Assembly: GCA_003116995.1 (NCBI GenBank)
Contig: BDSL01000029.1
Location: 930,001 to 994,000, forward strand
Source of the DNA: Yamagishiella unicocca
Lineage: Eukaryota > Chlorophyta > Chlorophyceae > Chlamydomonadales > Volvocaceae
Reading direction: 5' to 3'
Length of the DNA stretch: 64,000 nt
In this document: positions 31,415 through 44,172 of the stretch, piece by piece
Position numbering within the stretch: position 1 is the stretch's first letter
Layout: each line of letters opens with the position of its first letter
Translations under genes and position numbers: made by a program
The notes under the pieces: generated by a model
The model's database searches: none
What the model saw: the letters and a program-made list of their open reading frames with translations, nothing else
What the model was told of the DNA's origin: nothing

Positions 31415-34400
31415 TCACCTGCTGGATTGGAGCACCTTGAGCGCGGTGGCCTGTAGCCCCGCGGTGGACATCTGCGTGTCCATGCTGCGGACCGCCTCGG
31501 TGTCGTTGATCTGGTTGATGTGGGTTTGCAGCTTGTCCACCTGGCGGGCAATCTGCGGGAGGCGGGGGGACGGGCGGGCGGCGCTGGAGGCGAGCGCTCA
31601 ACGCTCAGGCAACCTACTGTCCGTGCTCATGCGGATGGTTGCCAGCCGCGCGAGCAGCACCGAAGCTGAAGCTTTGAACTCGGTGGCGAGGATTCGGAAG
31701 CCGGTTGAAGCGGCTTACGGGCTCGCACCAGTTGGAGGTGCCGCATGCCGCCTTCCCTCTGGCTCTCATATTTATCGGGTGCTTAGTTTGGCCACGACGG
31801 CGCCCAACACCTCGTGCGCGGCGATAGGCTACGGCCGCGAGAGAGGAAACGGGGCTCCCTTGCGCTGGCTGAACCCGGTAGTCGCCCCCGGGACCCCACC
31901 GGCCTGGTCTAGTTTCGGCCTGGTTTCGGTCTGACGCGCGGCTCGCACCTTCAGCAGGATCTGCTGCAGCGTCTCGTGCTTGATGCGGAAGCCCTGCTCC
32001 GCCTCCACCAGGTGCTCCTGAAGGTCGGCCGGCACGTCGTACAGCAGGCGGGTTTCGGGGCGGGGGAATGCATGCCGGTATGTGCTTGTCGATGAGACGA
32101 GATGGGACGAGATGGGGGGCATAAGGCCTCATTCCGCGCACAGCGCCAGCAGGGCCAGCTTCAGGAGCACCCTGGGCGGCCCTTACATGGGGTACTGTAT
32201 CGAGCTAACGACCGGCTTCCCTCCCCATGCTGCCAATCCTTAGCTCAGCAGGCCTTGCATTCTCAACCTCCTCAGGCCTCGCATCAGCATCCTCAACCCC
32301 TCTTCTGGACCGCCATTTTCAACGCCCTTGGTTTGTCGGCCGCGGATTCGCGGATTATCTTTTACGCCCCTTCGGCAGCGGCAGCCACTCACCGTGACGT
32401 CATGGATGCCCTGGTCCAGCTCGGCATCACGGATCCGAGCAGCCTCGTCAGCAGCTAGCACCGAGGCCCAAGACGCGGCGCCCGTTGGGAGCGTGCCGTC
32501 GGGTGGAGCCACGCCGGGGCTGGGCTGGGTGCGAGCGACCTGGATTTCCTTGCGCGGTGTGGTGAGGGCGGTCGCGGCGGCGGTGAGCTTGAGAGCCTCC
32601 GCCTCCGCAGCCAGCTTCTCGTGGCGCTCCTCCATCTGCTTCATCTGCACTGTCATCTGGCCCACGTCGCGCGCCGCTTCCTGCGCAGGCAACGAGAGCG
32701 GCAAGTCGTCAGAAGGCAATCATCGGCTGAAGTCATCAGTCCCTCTAGGCTGAGCGCGTGTGCTGCAGAGGACTGCATATGAATACCTAGCGCGCACATG
32801 GACGGCGTGTTCGGCGGGAAGTACCCCTCCGTATCGCTCCGGGCAGAACATGGCCAACGACATGTTTTCGAGGGGGGCCAGAGCAGGCAGCCTAATTAAG
32901 ACCTAGCAGTCCAGACCGACTGCCGTGCACTTTTGCTGCTTCGCTGGCTTCGCTTAGGCGCGGCCATGCTGCTCCGTCCCACGCACTGCCCAAAAGTGTA
33001 ATGCCGCACCGTGTCTGGGACACCAGCCGTTCGTGGCGGGCACCCCCCCCCCTCCATCCCGGGGCGCCCACATGCCAACTGCACACACCCCAGTCCCACC
33101 TGCGCCCATACCCCGAAGCACCTCATCTGTGGCCATACCCCCACAGCCCCACCTGCAGGTCCCCAAGCAGTCCGTCTGTGATACGCTGCAACGACTTGAC
33201 CTGCTTGGACTGCCCCTCCATCTTGTCGGCCACCACATCCTGCAGCAGCCGGGGGCAGGAGGGTAGCGAAGGCGGGGGCGGGGAGCGGAGGACGGCGAGA
33301 CGGGCAGGTAAAAGAGATGGAGGAGGCGAGGGCTAACGCAAAGGGGCAGGGCTCAGATGTTCGCTGGCGGAAGATGCGAGTGAAGCGCATCCCAGGATAG
33401 ACGCCGCCCCAAATACAATTTCAATTCATGTTCCATTACCCTATCCTGCGGCCAAAATCCTAACTCTCTCTTCCCGTAATTCCATTCCCCTCCCGACCCC
33501 TCCCGTCCCTTACCAAAACTTCCTGCATCTCCGCCATCGTGACGTAGTGCTCCGCGCCACCAGGACCGCTGGGGCCACCCGCACCGCCGGGACCAGCTGG
33601 CCCCTTGCCGCCTGCCGCAGCGTCGCCGCTGGCGATATCTAGGGAGGCCCGGTTCTTGCTGCTGGGTGTCACGGGGACCAGCGGAGGGACGCCGCCGCCG
33701 TCGCTGCTGGTGGCCCCCAGCTTCTTGACAGCTGCCTCCAGCTTGAACAGCTGCATCCGCATCTCCTCCACGTCCTGCGCCTGCCCGACCAGCTCCTGCG
33801 CCCCCCAGTACAAAGCAAGGCGGCGCTACGTCAAGCCCAGCCCAGCCGTGCATGAGTGGCAAAACAACCCTATACACTCTCTCTCTTTCCTGCTCTTCAT
33901 TAGCCGCAGGTAGGTAATTTCCGACGCTAGGTCGTGTCGCTCTTTTCCTTCTGTTGCCACAACTACCTCGGCATGGCCACTACCCCGCCGGCAGCCGACC
34001 CGTTTCCTCCGCTGTTGCAGATTACAATGTCTATTTATGTGACAGCTACTCAGTCGGTCCACGGTAAAGCCACTATCGCTCCTCCGCCTCCTTACACCGG
34101 AGCACTGTCCGGTTTGTTCATTTTCCGTGGGGGTCCGCAGCGTACCGATAAATGAACACTCGCGATAGGTACAAGAACAGCCAAGCAGCATATCTAGTCG
34201 CGAGACAAGGGCAGGCGATCGAGCGCCTGGCCAGCCCCGGCTGGCCCCGGTAAGCACCCGCATCATGGTGGCATCCACACCGCACCTTGAGCGCCTCTCC
34301 CAGCTCGTTCATGAGACGCTCCTCCACGTCTGCGACCTGCTTTGACACCGCGTCGGAACCCGCTGAGGTCGCCGCGGCAGTCGCAGCTGCAGCGGCCGCA

Positions 34401-37400
34401 GCAGCCGCAGCGGCGGCCGCAGCAGCCGCCTTCGCTTCATCGTCCTTGGTGCCCGCCGTTTGGGCGTCAGCTGTAGCCGCGGTGGCTTCCCCTGCCGTCT
34501 TTGCCGCAGCCGCAGCCGCGAGCTGCTGCTCCAGCGCTGCCACCTTTTCGCCGAGGCTGCGTATCTGCTCCAAGGCAGAGCTGCTCTGCTCCGTCACTGC
34601 ACTGACCTGTTGGGACGGGGGGCGGCAGGAGTCAGCGCATGCGCATGGGTGGAGCGATTGACGCCCGTGCTGGGGTGGGTTAGAGCTGACCGAACCGGAC
34701 TGCTGATGAAGGATGGCGAGTTCATAATCAGCCTGGGTAAATTACGGTCATGCAGGACGGGACTGGCAGCCGAAAGACCAGAAGAAGGATAGACGAATAG
34801 ACGAACAAAAGGCGAACAGAGGTTTGGCCTCTGACATGTGGTTTCGGTGCAGGCGAATAGATGACCAAAAGACGTTGGCCCCTGACATGTGGTTTCGGTG
34901 CAGGCGCCAGGGCCTGCCTTCAAACACACCTTCGCGTCAAGGTCTTCTATCCGCTTCAGTTCAACACCAGAGTCCCCTGGCTTCAGGGTCTGGGAAGTAC
35001 GAAGAGTGTCCAGGTCCAAATTAGTGGCCTATTGGAGTAGTGGGCATTGGATTGTGTGTGGGAGTTGGGGACGTACATACGTACGGCAGGTGCAGTCGCA
35101 AGGGCCTTATGTAGGGTTACGTGCCGGGGTCGGGGGAGCGAAGCGACGCAGGACAGAGGACGAGCAGGAGGACAGAGGACGAGCAGGAGGACAGAGGACG
35201 TGCATGAGGACAGAGGATGAGCAGGCACAGGCGGCTTGAGAGTTGAGCGCGATGCAAAGTTGCGTACAGGCGGTCACATGGCGCCTCAAACTACAACCCA
35301 CCTCCAATGCCCCCGTCGCCCGAGATTGCGCCTCATCCACACGCCCCGTCAACGCCGCCAGCTGCTTCGACACCTCCTCCAGCCGCGCTTGCAAGCTGAT
35401 CGCCGCCTCCGAAGCAGCTGCAGCAGCTGCAGCAGCTGCAGCAGCAGAGGCCTCCGCAGCCTCTGCCTTGTCGTCACCTGCCGCCGTCGCCGCGGTCGCG
35501 GTTTCGGAGCCGTTCGCGGCAGCATCGGCTCGAGCTGCGTCTTGCGCCGCCATGTCATCTCGAGCCGCCACTGCTGCCGCCAAGGCCTGACTGGCCGCCG
35601 CCGCAGATTCCCTGGCTTCGGCCGCACTCGCTGCTGCAGCCGTCGCCGCGGCCGTCGCTGCGGTTGTGGCCGCAGCCGTTGCCGCGGCGACAGCCGCGGC
35701 CATTGCCGCGGCTTTCGCCGCCTCTGCTGCCTCGGACCCTGCGGCCCCGCCCTTCGCATCCACCGCTGAAGCCTTGTCGCCCAACGTGGACGGACCGCCC
35801 GTCCCCGAGTGCCGGCTAGGGCGAATCCCGGGCGCCGGATGCCGACTTGGGCTAGCACCCGTCACAGATTGTCTCATAGGGGCAGCGCCCGTCACGGATT
35901 GTCTCATCGGGCTAGGAGAGGCACCTGGCTGCTTGATCGTTGTGGATGTTGCTGCAAGTTCGGCCTTTGTTGCGGCTGCCAGGGCAGCCTGGCCGGCAAA
36001 GGTCGCCGTTGCTGCCGCGGCTTCGGCCTTGGCTGCCGCCGCCTTGATTTCATCGACGGAGCCGATGGCGGCAGCAGCTGCGGTGTCGGCCTTTTCGGTG
36101 GCCGCCTTTGCGGCGTCGCCAGCACTGGTCGCGGCCGCCGCTGCGGCTTCGGCCTTGGCTGCCGCCGCCTTTGCTGCTTCGATTAACTCCGTGATGGCCG
36201 CAGCTGCGGCGTCGGCCGCAACCGTTGCCGTCTTAGAGGCAGCGTCAGCGTCATCATCGCCAGCGGCTGCCGCCGCCGCGGTGTCGGCCGTAAGCACCGC
36301 CGTTGCATTGGTTGCGTTCCCGGCACTCCCCGCCGCCGCAGCTGCAGCTTCGGCCTTGGTGGCCGCCACGTTTGCTGCTTCGGTAGAACCCGTGGCGCCA
36401 GCAGCGGCAGTGTCCGCCTTTTCTGCAGCCGCCTTGGCGGCCTCACAGGCACTGGTTGCGGCCGCCGCAGCAGCTTCGGCCTTGGCTGTCGCCGCCTTCG
36501 CTGCTTCGATGAACTCGGCGGCAGCAGCAGCTGTGGCGTCCGGTGTAGCCGTTATCGTCTTGGAGGCACCGTCAGCGTCATCATCGCCAGCGGCTGCCGA
36601 CGCCGACGCTGATTCAGCTGCAACTGCCTTGGTTGAGTTCCCTGCACTGCCCGCCGCCGCCATAGCCGCTTCCGCCTTGGCTGTCGCCGCCTTTGCCGCC
36701 TCGATACAGCCCGTGGCGGCAGCAGCTGCATTGTCCGCCTTTTCCGTCGCCGCCTTGGCGGCCTCACAGGCGCTGGTCGCCGCCGCGGCTGCGGCATCCG
36801 CCTTGGCTGCCGCCGCCTTTGCTGCTTCGATGAACTCGGCGGCAGCAGCAGCTGTGGCGTCCGGTGTAGCCGTTATCGTCTTGGAGGCACCGTCAGCATC
36901 ACCCTCGCCAGCGGCTGCCGCCGCCGCGGTGTCGGCCGTAAGCGCTGCCGCGGCCGCCGTCGTCGCATTCCCGGCACTGGCCGCCTCCGCCGCTGCACCT
37001 TCGGCCTTTGCGGCCGCCGCCGCTGCAGCTTCAGCCTTCGCGGCCGCGGCCGCTGCAGCTTCGGCCTTGGCGGCCGCCGCCTTTGCGACGGCCTTTGTAA
37101 CAGCAGCAGATGCAGTTTCAGCCGTAACAGTTGCCGCCTTTGCGGCCTCACAGGCACTGGTCGCGGCCGCCGCCGCGTTCTCAGCCTGGGCTGCCGCAGC
37201 CTTGGTTGCTTCAACGGAACCAGTGGCGGCCGCCGCTGCGATTTCCGCCTTCTCTGTCGCCGCCTTGGCTGCCGCAATCGAACCAAGGACGGAAGCCCCC
37301 GCCGTCTCAGCCTTGGCGGCCGCAGCATTGGCTGCTTCAACAGACCCAGCAACGGAAGCCGCTGCGGTCTCCGCAGCAGTCGTCGCCGCTTTAGCTGCAT

Positions 37401-40400
37401 TGCCGGCGGTGGCCGCCGCCGCAGCTGCCGTTTCGGCCGTCGCTGATGCCGCCTTGGCAGAGTCCCCAGCAGCTGTGGCCGTCGCCGCCGCGGCTTCGGC
37501 CGCAGCGGTCGCCTCTTTCGCTGCGTCGCCTGCGTTTATCACAGCAGTTGTCGCAGACTCAGCCTTAGCCGCCGCCTCCTTGGCGGCGTCGCCTGCTCCA
37601 GAGGCGCTCGCCGCCGCCGACTCGGCCGTAGCTGCTGCAGCCTTAGCTGCGTCGACGGCGCTGGTCGCCGCCGCTGTTACAGCCTCCAGTCGTGCAATTG
37701 CTGCGGCTACTTCCGCCGCCGCCGCTTTCGCCTGCTCAGTAGCCGCTTCTGCGGCCTTGCAGACCTCACTCATGGCAACCGCCTCCGCCGCCGCGGCTGC
37801 CGCCGTCGACGCCACCACCGGCACCGCCACCGCAGCCCTTGACAGGCCAACGCCCTTTCCGCTACCGGCCGCTGCTTCCTTGGCTGCCGCCGCTGCCTCC
37901 TGCGCTGCAGCTGCCTCTTCCCTCGCGACCTTTGCAACCGCCAGCGCCTCGCCCGCACGCCCTCCGCACTCCAACAATTGCTCCTGTACGGCAGCCAGGA
38001 TCTCCTGGATCTTCCGTAACTTGTCGTCGCTGTCTGCGGACGCTCGCCCAGGGCCCCATCGGCCCGCTGCACCCTGGAGGATCAACGCCACCGTAACCTG
38101 AATGGCGCTGATGTCTGCGCGAATGGACGCAACCAACGCGTCCCTTGCCTGCTTGTCGGAGAGCGCGGCCGCCCCATTTCCGGCGCCCTGCGCAGCAACA
38201 ATCGCCAGGAAGGCCGTCACGGACTAGCAGGCGTCTAACTTGGCAACTGTAGATCCTGTCCGCCATCAGAAGATGAGTGGTCGCGAATCCGACGTTTCGA
38301 CGCTCGCGGCAAAACGAGAGCGTAGCTAAGCGTTGCTACGAGATTGAGTTGCCGCATAAGTGCCTCAAAAAACGCACATCCTCCTAAATGTCGTTGGTAC
38401 GGCGTTTACGTGACGCCCACGACACTACCATACCATCGCATCAACCGCCGTACCTGTCCAGTCACCATAGTGATGTTGGTCAGCACCAGCTGCAACTGTC
38501 TTTCGATACTCCTCACTTGCTCGTCCAGCTGTCGGCTTCGGTCATCTGGCTTGACCGCGGATGCCGCGTTCATCGCCGCCGTCGCGGCCGCGAGGTCGGC
38601 CGCAGCCGCAGCCACGGACCGGGCCGTCGCCACGGCATCTGCCTTCGCTTGCGTCTCCGTGCCCAGCCCCTGCTGCCTGTTCTGCATCTCCTGCAAGCGC
38701 CTATCAAGCATCGCCAGGGCATCTGGCAGCGATGATGCCAGCCTTGACAAGCCTGCTGCAGCGGCTGAGTCTGAAGGGGCAACCGGTGAGGTCGCTGCTT
38801 CAGAGGTCGTTGCTGGCTGCGCCGCTGTCGCTGCTGCGGAGGAGGTTGGTGCCGTTGCTGCGGATCCCGCCGTTGCAACAGAATCGGCGGTTGTACCATC
38901 TGCTAGTGGTTGCTGCGCCGCTGTCACACTAACCGCTACCCCGGACCCGGTCGATGCATCAGCATCGGTCGGTGCATCAGCATCGGCCGTTGTGCCGGCT
39001 GTTGCTGTTTGCTGCGCCGCTGGCGCACCAGCCGCTGCTCCCGATTCAGCCGTTGCAACATAATCGGCGGTTGCATCGTCTGTTAGTGGTTGCTGCGCCG
39101 CTGTCGCACTAACCGCTACCCCGGAACCGGTCCGTGCATCAGCATCGGTCGGTGCATTAGCATCGGCCGTTGTGCCGGCTGCTGCTGTTTGCTGCGCCGC
39201 TGGCGCACCAACCGCTCCCGCCGACTCGTCAGCATCTTCCGTTGGACCGGCTGCTGGTGATTCCTGCGCTGTTGCTGCAACAACCGCTGCCCCGGACCCA
39301 GCCGGTGCATCAGTAACAGCCGCAGAATCGGCAGCGGGTGGTTCTGACGTACCAACAGCTCCCGCCAACCCGACCTTTGCGTCAGTAACAGCCGCAGAAT
39401 CGTCGGCTGGTGGTTCTGTCGTACCAACCGCGCCCCTCGGTGCGTTCGCCGCTGCTGCCCCTGACCCGGCCGTTGCATCAGCATCAGCCGTTGTACCGCC
39501 AGATGGTGGTTGCTGCGCCGCCGCCGCTGCATTCGCCGTCGCCGATGTGATCGCCGCCGCCGCCGCAGCAGCAGCTACAGCCGCAGCCGCCGACGCCGCC
39601 GCCACCTCGAGTGACATGATCTCGGCCCGCTCCGCCGCGGCCTCCGCCGCCGCCCGCGCCGCCGCCACACCCTCATCCGAGGCCTTCAGCGCCGCCTCCA
39701 GGATCTCTACTCGCCTCGTCAGCGCCGCCAGCAGATCCAATGGCACGCCTGCCACCTGCTTCTCTGCTCCCTCCGCACGCCCCGTCGCCGCCGAGACGGC
39801 TGCCGTGACATCACCTTCCGCCGGCTCCGCATCTCCCGCTGCTGCCTCCGACTTGCCTTCGTCTGCTGCCGCCGCTCCAGCCGCTGACTGTTTGCTAGCT
39901 CCTGACTGAGCCGCCGCCAGCAGCCGCGCAGCCTCTGCCTGAACCGCCGCCGCCACCTGCGCGCGAATGAGCTCGCCGAGCAACCCACCGCCGTCGGCCG
40001 CCAACATCTCCTCCAGCTGCTGCCGCAGCTGCGCCTTCTGCGCTGGGCCTCCTGGAGCCACCGCCGCGCCGCCGCCCGAAGTTTCTAAGCCCGGAACAGC
40101 CGCCTCGACGACCTCGATCCGCTGCTTCTGCTCCGCAATCTCAGCGTCACGCTGCGCGCCCGCCGCCCGCTCCTTCGACAGACCCACCTCGCAGATCGCG
40201 ACACGCGCTGACAGCGGCTGGTGGACTACGCCGACACGTGCCTCCTCCAGGAGAACGGCTTGCTCCTGCAGGGGGCAACACCGCGCACGTGGCAGGGAGG
40301 CAAAAATAGCCGGAAGCCAAGTCAGTGAAAGGGATGCAAGGGAGGAGCACGTCCATTTAAAGTCTTCCTAATCCTGCAGCCGCAGCGACAGCATCCAAAA

Positions 40401-43400
40401 GCTTGAGCCGCGTCAGTGGCGGCGTTTCCGTGGATTAGCAAAGCCGCGGCCAGCCGTGCTCGCACCTGCAGCTGTCTCTCCATTGCCTCAAGTCGTTCGT
40501 ACAGCTTGCGAGTGGCGCTGTCGCCGCCTGCGCCATCCGCGCCCAGGGAGGTGAACGAGCGGGGCCCGGGAGGCGCCGGCGCCTCGAAGGCCCTGATGGG
40601 CCGCAGCGGCGCGCCGGACGAGGAGGCCATGTCTTGGGATTGGGATGCCTCCTGTTGACTATTAGACCTGTAGGCGGCGAGGATGGCCTGGCCCTGCGGC
40701 AGGAGGCGAGGAAGAGAGACTGAACCCATGGATCCAGGAGGGGAGGGATGGCCAGTCGTCCGTCCCACAGCACAGCGAACAGCAACTGGACCAGTTGCGC
40801 TTCCGTACACCCTGGGTCCCTAAGGCCATAGCTGTAGCGAGCAAATCGACGGCGAAAACGGTACATAGCAACAACCGAGGATTTTAACCACACACCACCG
40901 ACACTGCAGCGTACCGTACCTGCGGCAGGGAGGCTATGCCTGCGCGGCTGCGCGCCCCTGGGATGGTGTTGCCGCCCTGCGTAGCGTGACGTGGCGCGGC
41001 GCAGCGTAGCAGGACACGGGCGTGGGGCAACAAGGATGAAGATACACGTGTAATAACGGCGGCGGTGTGGTCGGCTGGAATGGCGCCACGGCGCACCGCG
41101 GGGAAAGGCGCACCGCCATGAAACATGTCCCGCAGTGGGTGGGTGGCAGCAACTTGCAGCCCGGCCTTCCCGGGCAGGGTGGACCAACCAGTTGCAATTG
41201 CCCCGCCGTGTAGTTCGAGTGCCGCCACGGCACCCGTACCAAGGCGTTCAAGCCTTAGACCTTCCTTGCAACCCGACCAGCTGTGCGGTCCGTGGTTTTT
41301 GTGTCCTCAATGATCATTACCCCCCAGACCATCATTCTCCCCCAACCACCACTCCACTCCGCACCAGTGTGCCGGTCCCTCCAGCCAGCAGCGGGTCCCT
41401 GATCAGGCCATCCACGCCGTCAATCGGTGCCGCAAACGCGGGGCGGGGCAGCGGCGCCAGCCCGGCGGCGGCCCCGGGGGGCACCACTGGGGCCCGGAAG
41501 CGACCCGCGGGTCCGCCCGGAGGCGGCTGCGGTGCGGGAACCGGCGGAAAAGCGCTAATAGAAGCACTGACGCCTTCGTTGGCGTAGTACTGCGAGTCAA
41601 GGGAGGGTGGGATTGGACAGGGTGAGTTGACGTGGCAGATGGGATTGGTCGTGTGAGTTGACGGCCGCCGCCCGGTTCGGCTGCCGGCGGATCGCAGGAG
41701 GTAGCTTGCCTCCCCCAGCCGCCAGCCCCAACCACCACCAGCAGCCACAGTCCGCACCTTGCTGCGCGGCTTTCCCAGCAGAGAGCGGTCCTGGTCTGAC
41801 ATGCCTGGCGGCTGCGGCAGCCTCGGCAACATCTGTACGGCGCCGTACTGGTCCAGTGGCATCTCTGGGTCGCTGTAGTACTGCCCGGGGTCCTCATTCA
41901 GTTGCAGGCCATTGCCATAGGTGGCGTGCTAAAAGGGGGGTGGGTATAAAAGAAATCCGCGAATCCAAGAGGGGGGGCGGGGAGTAGTGGCAGAGTGAGC
42001 AGCAGCCGGTCAGGTACGTCGTCAGGACAGGACATGGCAGGCATGTGGGTTACGTAAGGTCCAACGCAAAGCTACTCTCAGCATGGCAAATACGGTACAG
42101 AATCCATTGAGGTATCTCATCGCCTTGAGGAGTCCAGGCGGGGTCTCCACACCTCCTCCTTCAGCGAATAATAGACCCGTCCGCAACACAGAGCCCCCTG
42201 GAGGGCCCCAGGAGCGCCGTGCAGCCCCGCACCGAGTGGCCTCTCATGCCACTCGCCCCCGCCTCCAGATGCACCCACCATCGGGGGCGGACCCGCCACC
42301 CGCAGTTTTGAGCCCAGTGTGTTGGCCGCCGCCCACACATCCGCGCCGCTCTCCTCCGCAAGCGCCGCCAGGGCGCGCAGGAAGTTCATGTAGGCCATTT
42401 TTCTGGAGCCAGGCGCCTTGCACTTCGCAAACACCAAGTCAACGGAGACGATGTTCAAGGGGCCTGGATTAGAAAAATTGGCGCGAGGGGAGAGAAAGGA
42501 GGGTCAGTCCGGGACCCTTCCACACACGCTGGTTATTATTAACCGTTTCTCTTAATCAATGTTGCCTCGAAGTGCCGGCCCAAGGGTTTCCTCTCATGCC
42601 GTGCCCTGCAGGCCGCCCGTGACACTCGGATTCCCTGCTGCCCTCATCCTCTCATGGCCTCACCTGCTGGCTGCAGCAGCCCCATGTCCTGCACCACTCG
42701 CTGCAGCTGGATGCTGTTCATCCGTGGCTCCGCGAAGTCGCTCTCACTCGCCAGCCGGCCCTGACCCGGTCCCACAGCGTAGCGGGCATACACGCGGCGC
42801 AGCAGCTCGGCTCGCTCCGCTCCGCGGGGTACGCCCGGGATCCGGGAGGCGGCTTTGATGCGGTGCTCCCGGGCCTGCCTGGCCTGCCAGTACGCCAAGC
42901 GCTCGCAGTGGGCGATGAACTCGTGGGGTGGGTAGGTGCGGAGGCGGATAGCGGATTCGGAGGCTGTCAGCCCGAGCACTTGGGCTGTGTGGCCGGGAGG
43001 GGGGCGGGAGCGGGGAGGAACAGCGGTCGGGAGGGGTGGCGGGTGAGGGCGCGCTCACACCGCTTGGCGCTTATTTCAAGGCGGACCTCGGATGGAGAGG
43101 CGCTCCGAAACACAAAATAACAAGCTGACAGGCGCCGCGCTGGGGTTTCATCGTGTTATACATCTGTGCTCACGGATAAACAGCAACTTTGGTGTGAAAG
43201 GATGCTCTCGCTGGCCCCTTGCCCAGCTGGTGGTTGCCGCCCTATCCCCGCCTACCGAGCAGCTTGGGCGTCAAGCCGTTCAGGAGGTTGAGCTGTCCGA
43301 AAGCCGCTACCATCGACGTGTGGTCGATGACGTTGTCATTATCGGTGTCGTATATCCGGAAGAAGTCGGCATATCGTACGGACGGGGGCACACCTCGTTC

Positions 43401-43780
43401 TGGGCTGACCTCCTGGCGGGGTTCTACTGTGCGAGGACTCGACGACTGGATTGGAGGTTCCAGGCTCCCCGGATCGGGCCCCATCGTCGATTGATTTAGT
43501 CTCCGCGGTCCCGGCACTGGCTGAGCCTCAGTCTCGGGGCCTCCATTGAGGTCATCGGCAGGGGGCCCGACGCCCTGCGCAGTCGCCGAACACCATGGAT
43601 TGAACTAACAGACAATCCACCCAAGGGTTTACCATTTGACATGCATTGCCGTGGGTTAGGACGCAGAGACGGGGTGCTCGAAGGTCTCACCATTTGTTCT
43701 CCGCGGTCGCCAATACGCGTGCCCGAGGGTAAAATTATTGAAGAATCCATAGTGTTATTCAACGTGTAAATAGGCTCCAT
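31415..43780 (-). CDS. Gene A: EF-hand-like / p25-alpha / giant Ala-rich coiled-coil protein
   Basis: Exons, high to low: 43691-43780, 43256-43574, 42664-42984, 42279-42463, 41758-41928, 41365-41589, 40466-40693, 38454-40265, 35302-38223, 34930-34989, 34286-34606, 33514-33795, 33153-33239, 32393-32680, 31949-32017, 31415-31552. Every junction agrees in phase, giving about 2,505 residues. The start is ATG 43780 (MEPIYTLNN). Exon 2 holds an EF-hand-like loop (DTDNDNVIDHTS; Ser at position 12 instead of Glu). Exons 3-4 hold the p25-alpha domain (LLRRVYARYAVG, DLVFAKCKAPGSRKMAYMN, ALAALAEESG). Exons 5-7 are a Pro-rich linker. The remainder is heptad- and alanine-rich, with two exons of 604 and 974 codons. 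From exon 4 onward all introns are phase 0. p25-alpha proteins act on microtubules; a scaffold role is inferred. The stop TGA overlaps a GTGAGG donor-like site, so another 3' exon cannot be excluded. Gene B is a tandem paralogue. Confidence 0.85.
35128..35224. repeat. 19-bp minisatellite in gene A intron
   Basis: About four copies of GACAGAGGACGAGCAGGAG in the intron after the 974-codon exon. Nearby, CTGACATGTGGTTTCGGTGC is duplicated at about 34832 and 34886. Confidence 0.8.
36170..36930 (-). repeat. ~328-bp internal coding repeats of gene A
   Basis: The landmark TGCTTCGAT starts at about 36175, 36502 and 36832, spacing about 327 and 330 bp. The copies encode ~110-residue Ala-rich helical units (for example EFIEAAKAAAAKADAA and DNAAAAATG). 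The last two copies share long identical stretches, so duplication within the exon is recent. Confidence 0.75.
38870..39245 (-). repeat. 180-bp internal coding repeat of gene A
   Basis: Two copies about 180 bp apart (landmark TGGTTGCTGCGCCGCTGTC at about 38907 and 39087) encode 60-residue Ala/Thr/Asp-rich units in the 604-codon exon. More degenerate copies extend to about 39500. Confidence 0.75.
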
Positions 43781-44172
43781 AATATTGCCCTTAAAGGGTG
43801 CGGGCCGAGCTACCCGGCCCGCGACGCAGCCAGCTGGTAAAGTCGCAATGCAATAAAGCTACAATGCTGGTAGCTTGATACTGGATAGTGAGCAAACAGG
43901 GGGTAGTGGTTCGATGTTTGCGACCAAACATGTTTGCTCGGCCATTTCACGACGGCTTGCGGAGTCCTATATGTCGCCCGATGGATAAGTATATGTAAAA
44001 AAGACTAATTAACAGAAGCACTGTGTGCAAGTAAACGAGTACACTAAGTTGGCAACATATAAGGTAACAGCTCCCGGCAGCTTTGGTCAGGAGGCGACCA
44101 TTCCTCAGTCCGCCCTAACGATACGCCGTCCAGACTGCAAATAAGCTTATTGTCATTGTCATTTTGGGTCGC

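Noticed and set aside
35666..38101. Long plus-strand Ala/Val/Ser-rich ORF opposite gene A
   Set aside because: It is the antisense of the 974-codon exon; GCC/GGC-rich repeats keep the opposite frame open. Splice phases support only the minus strand.
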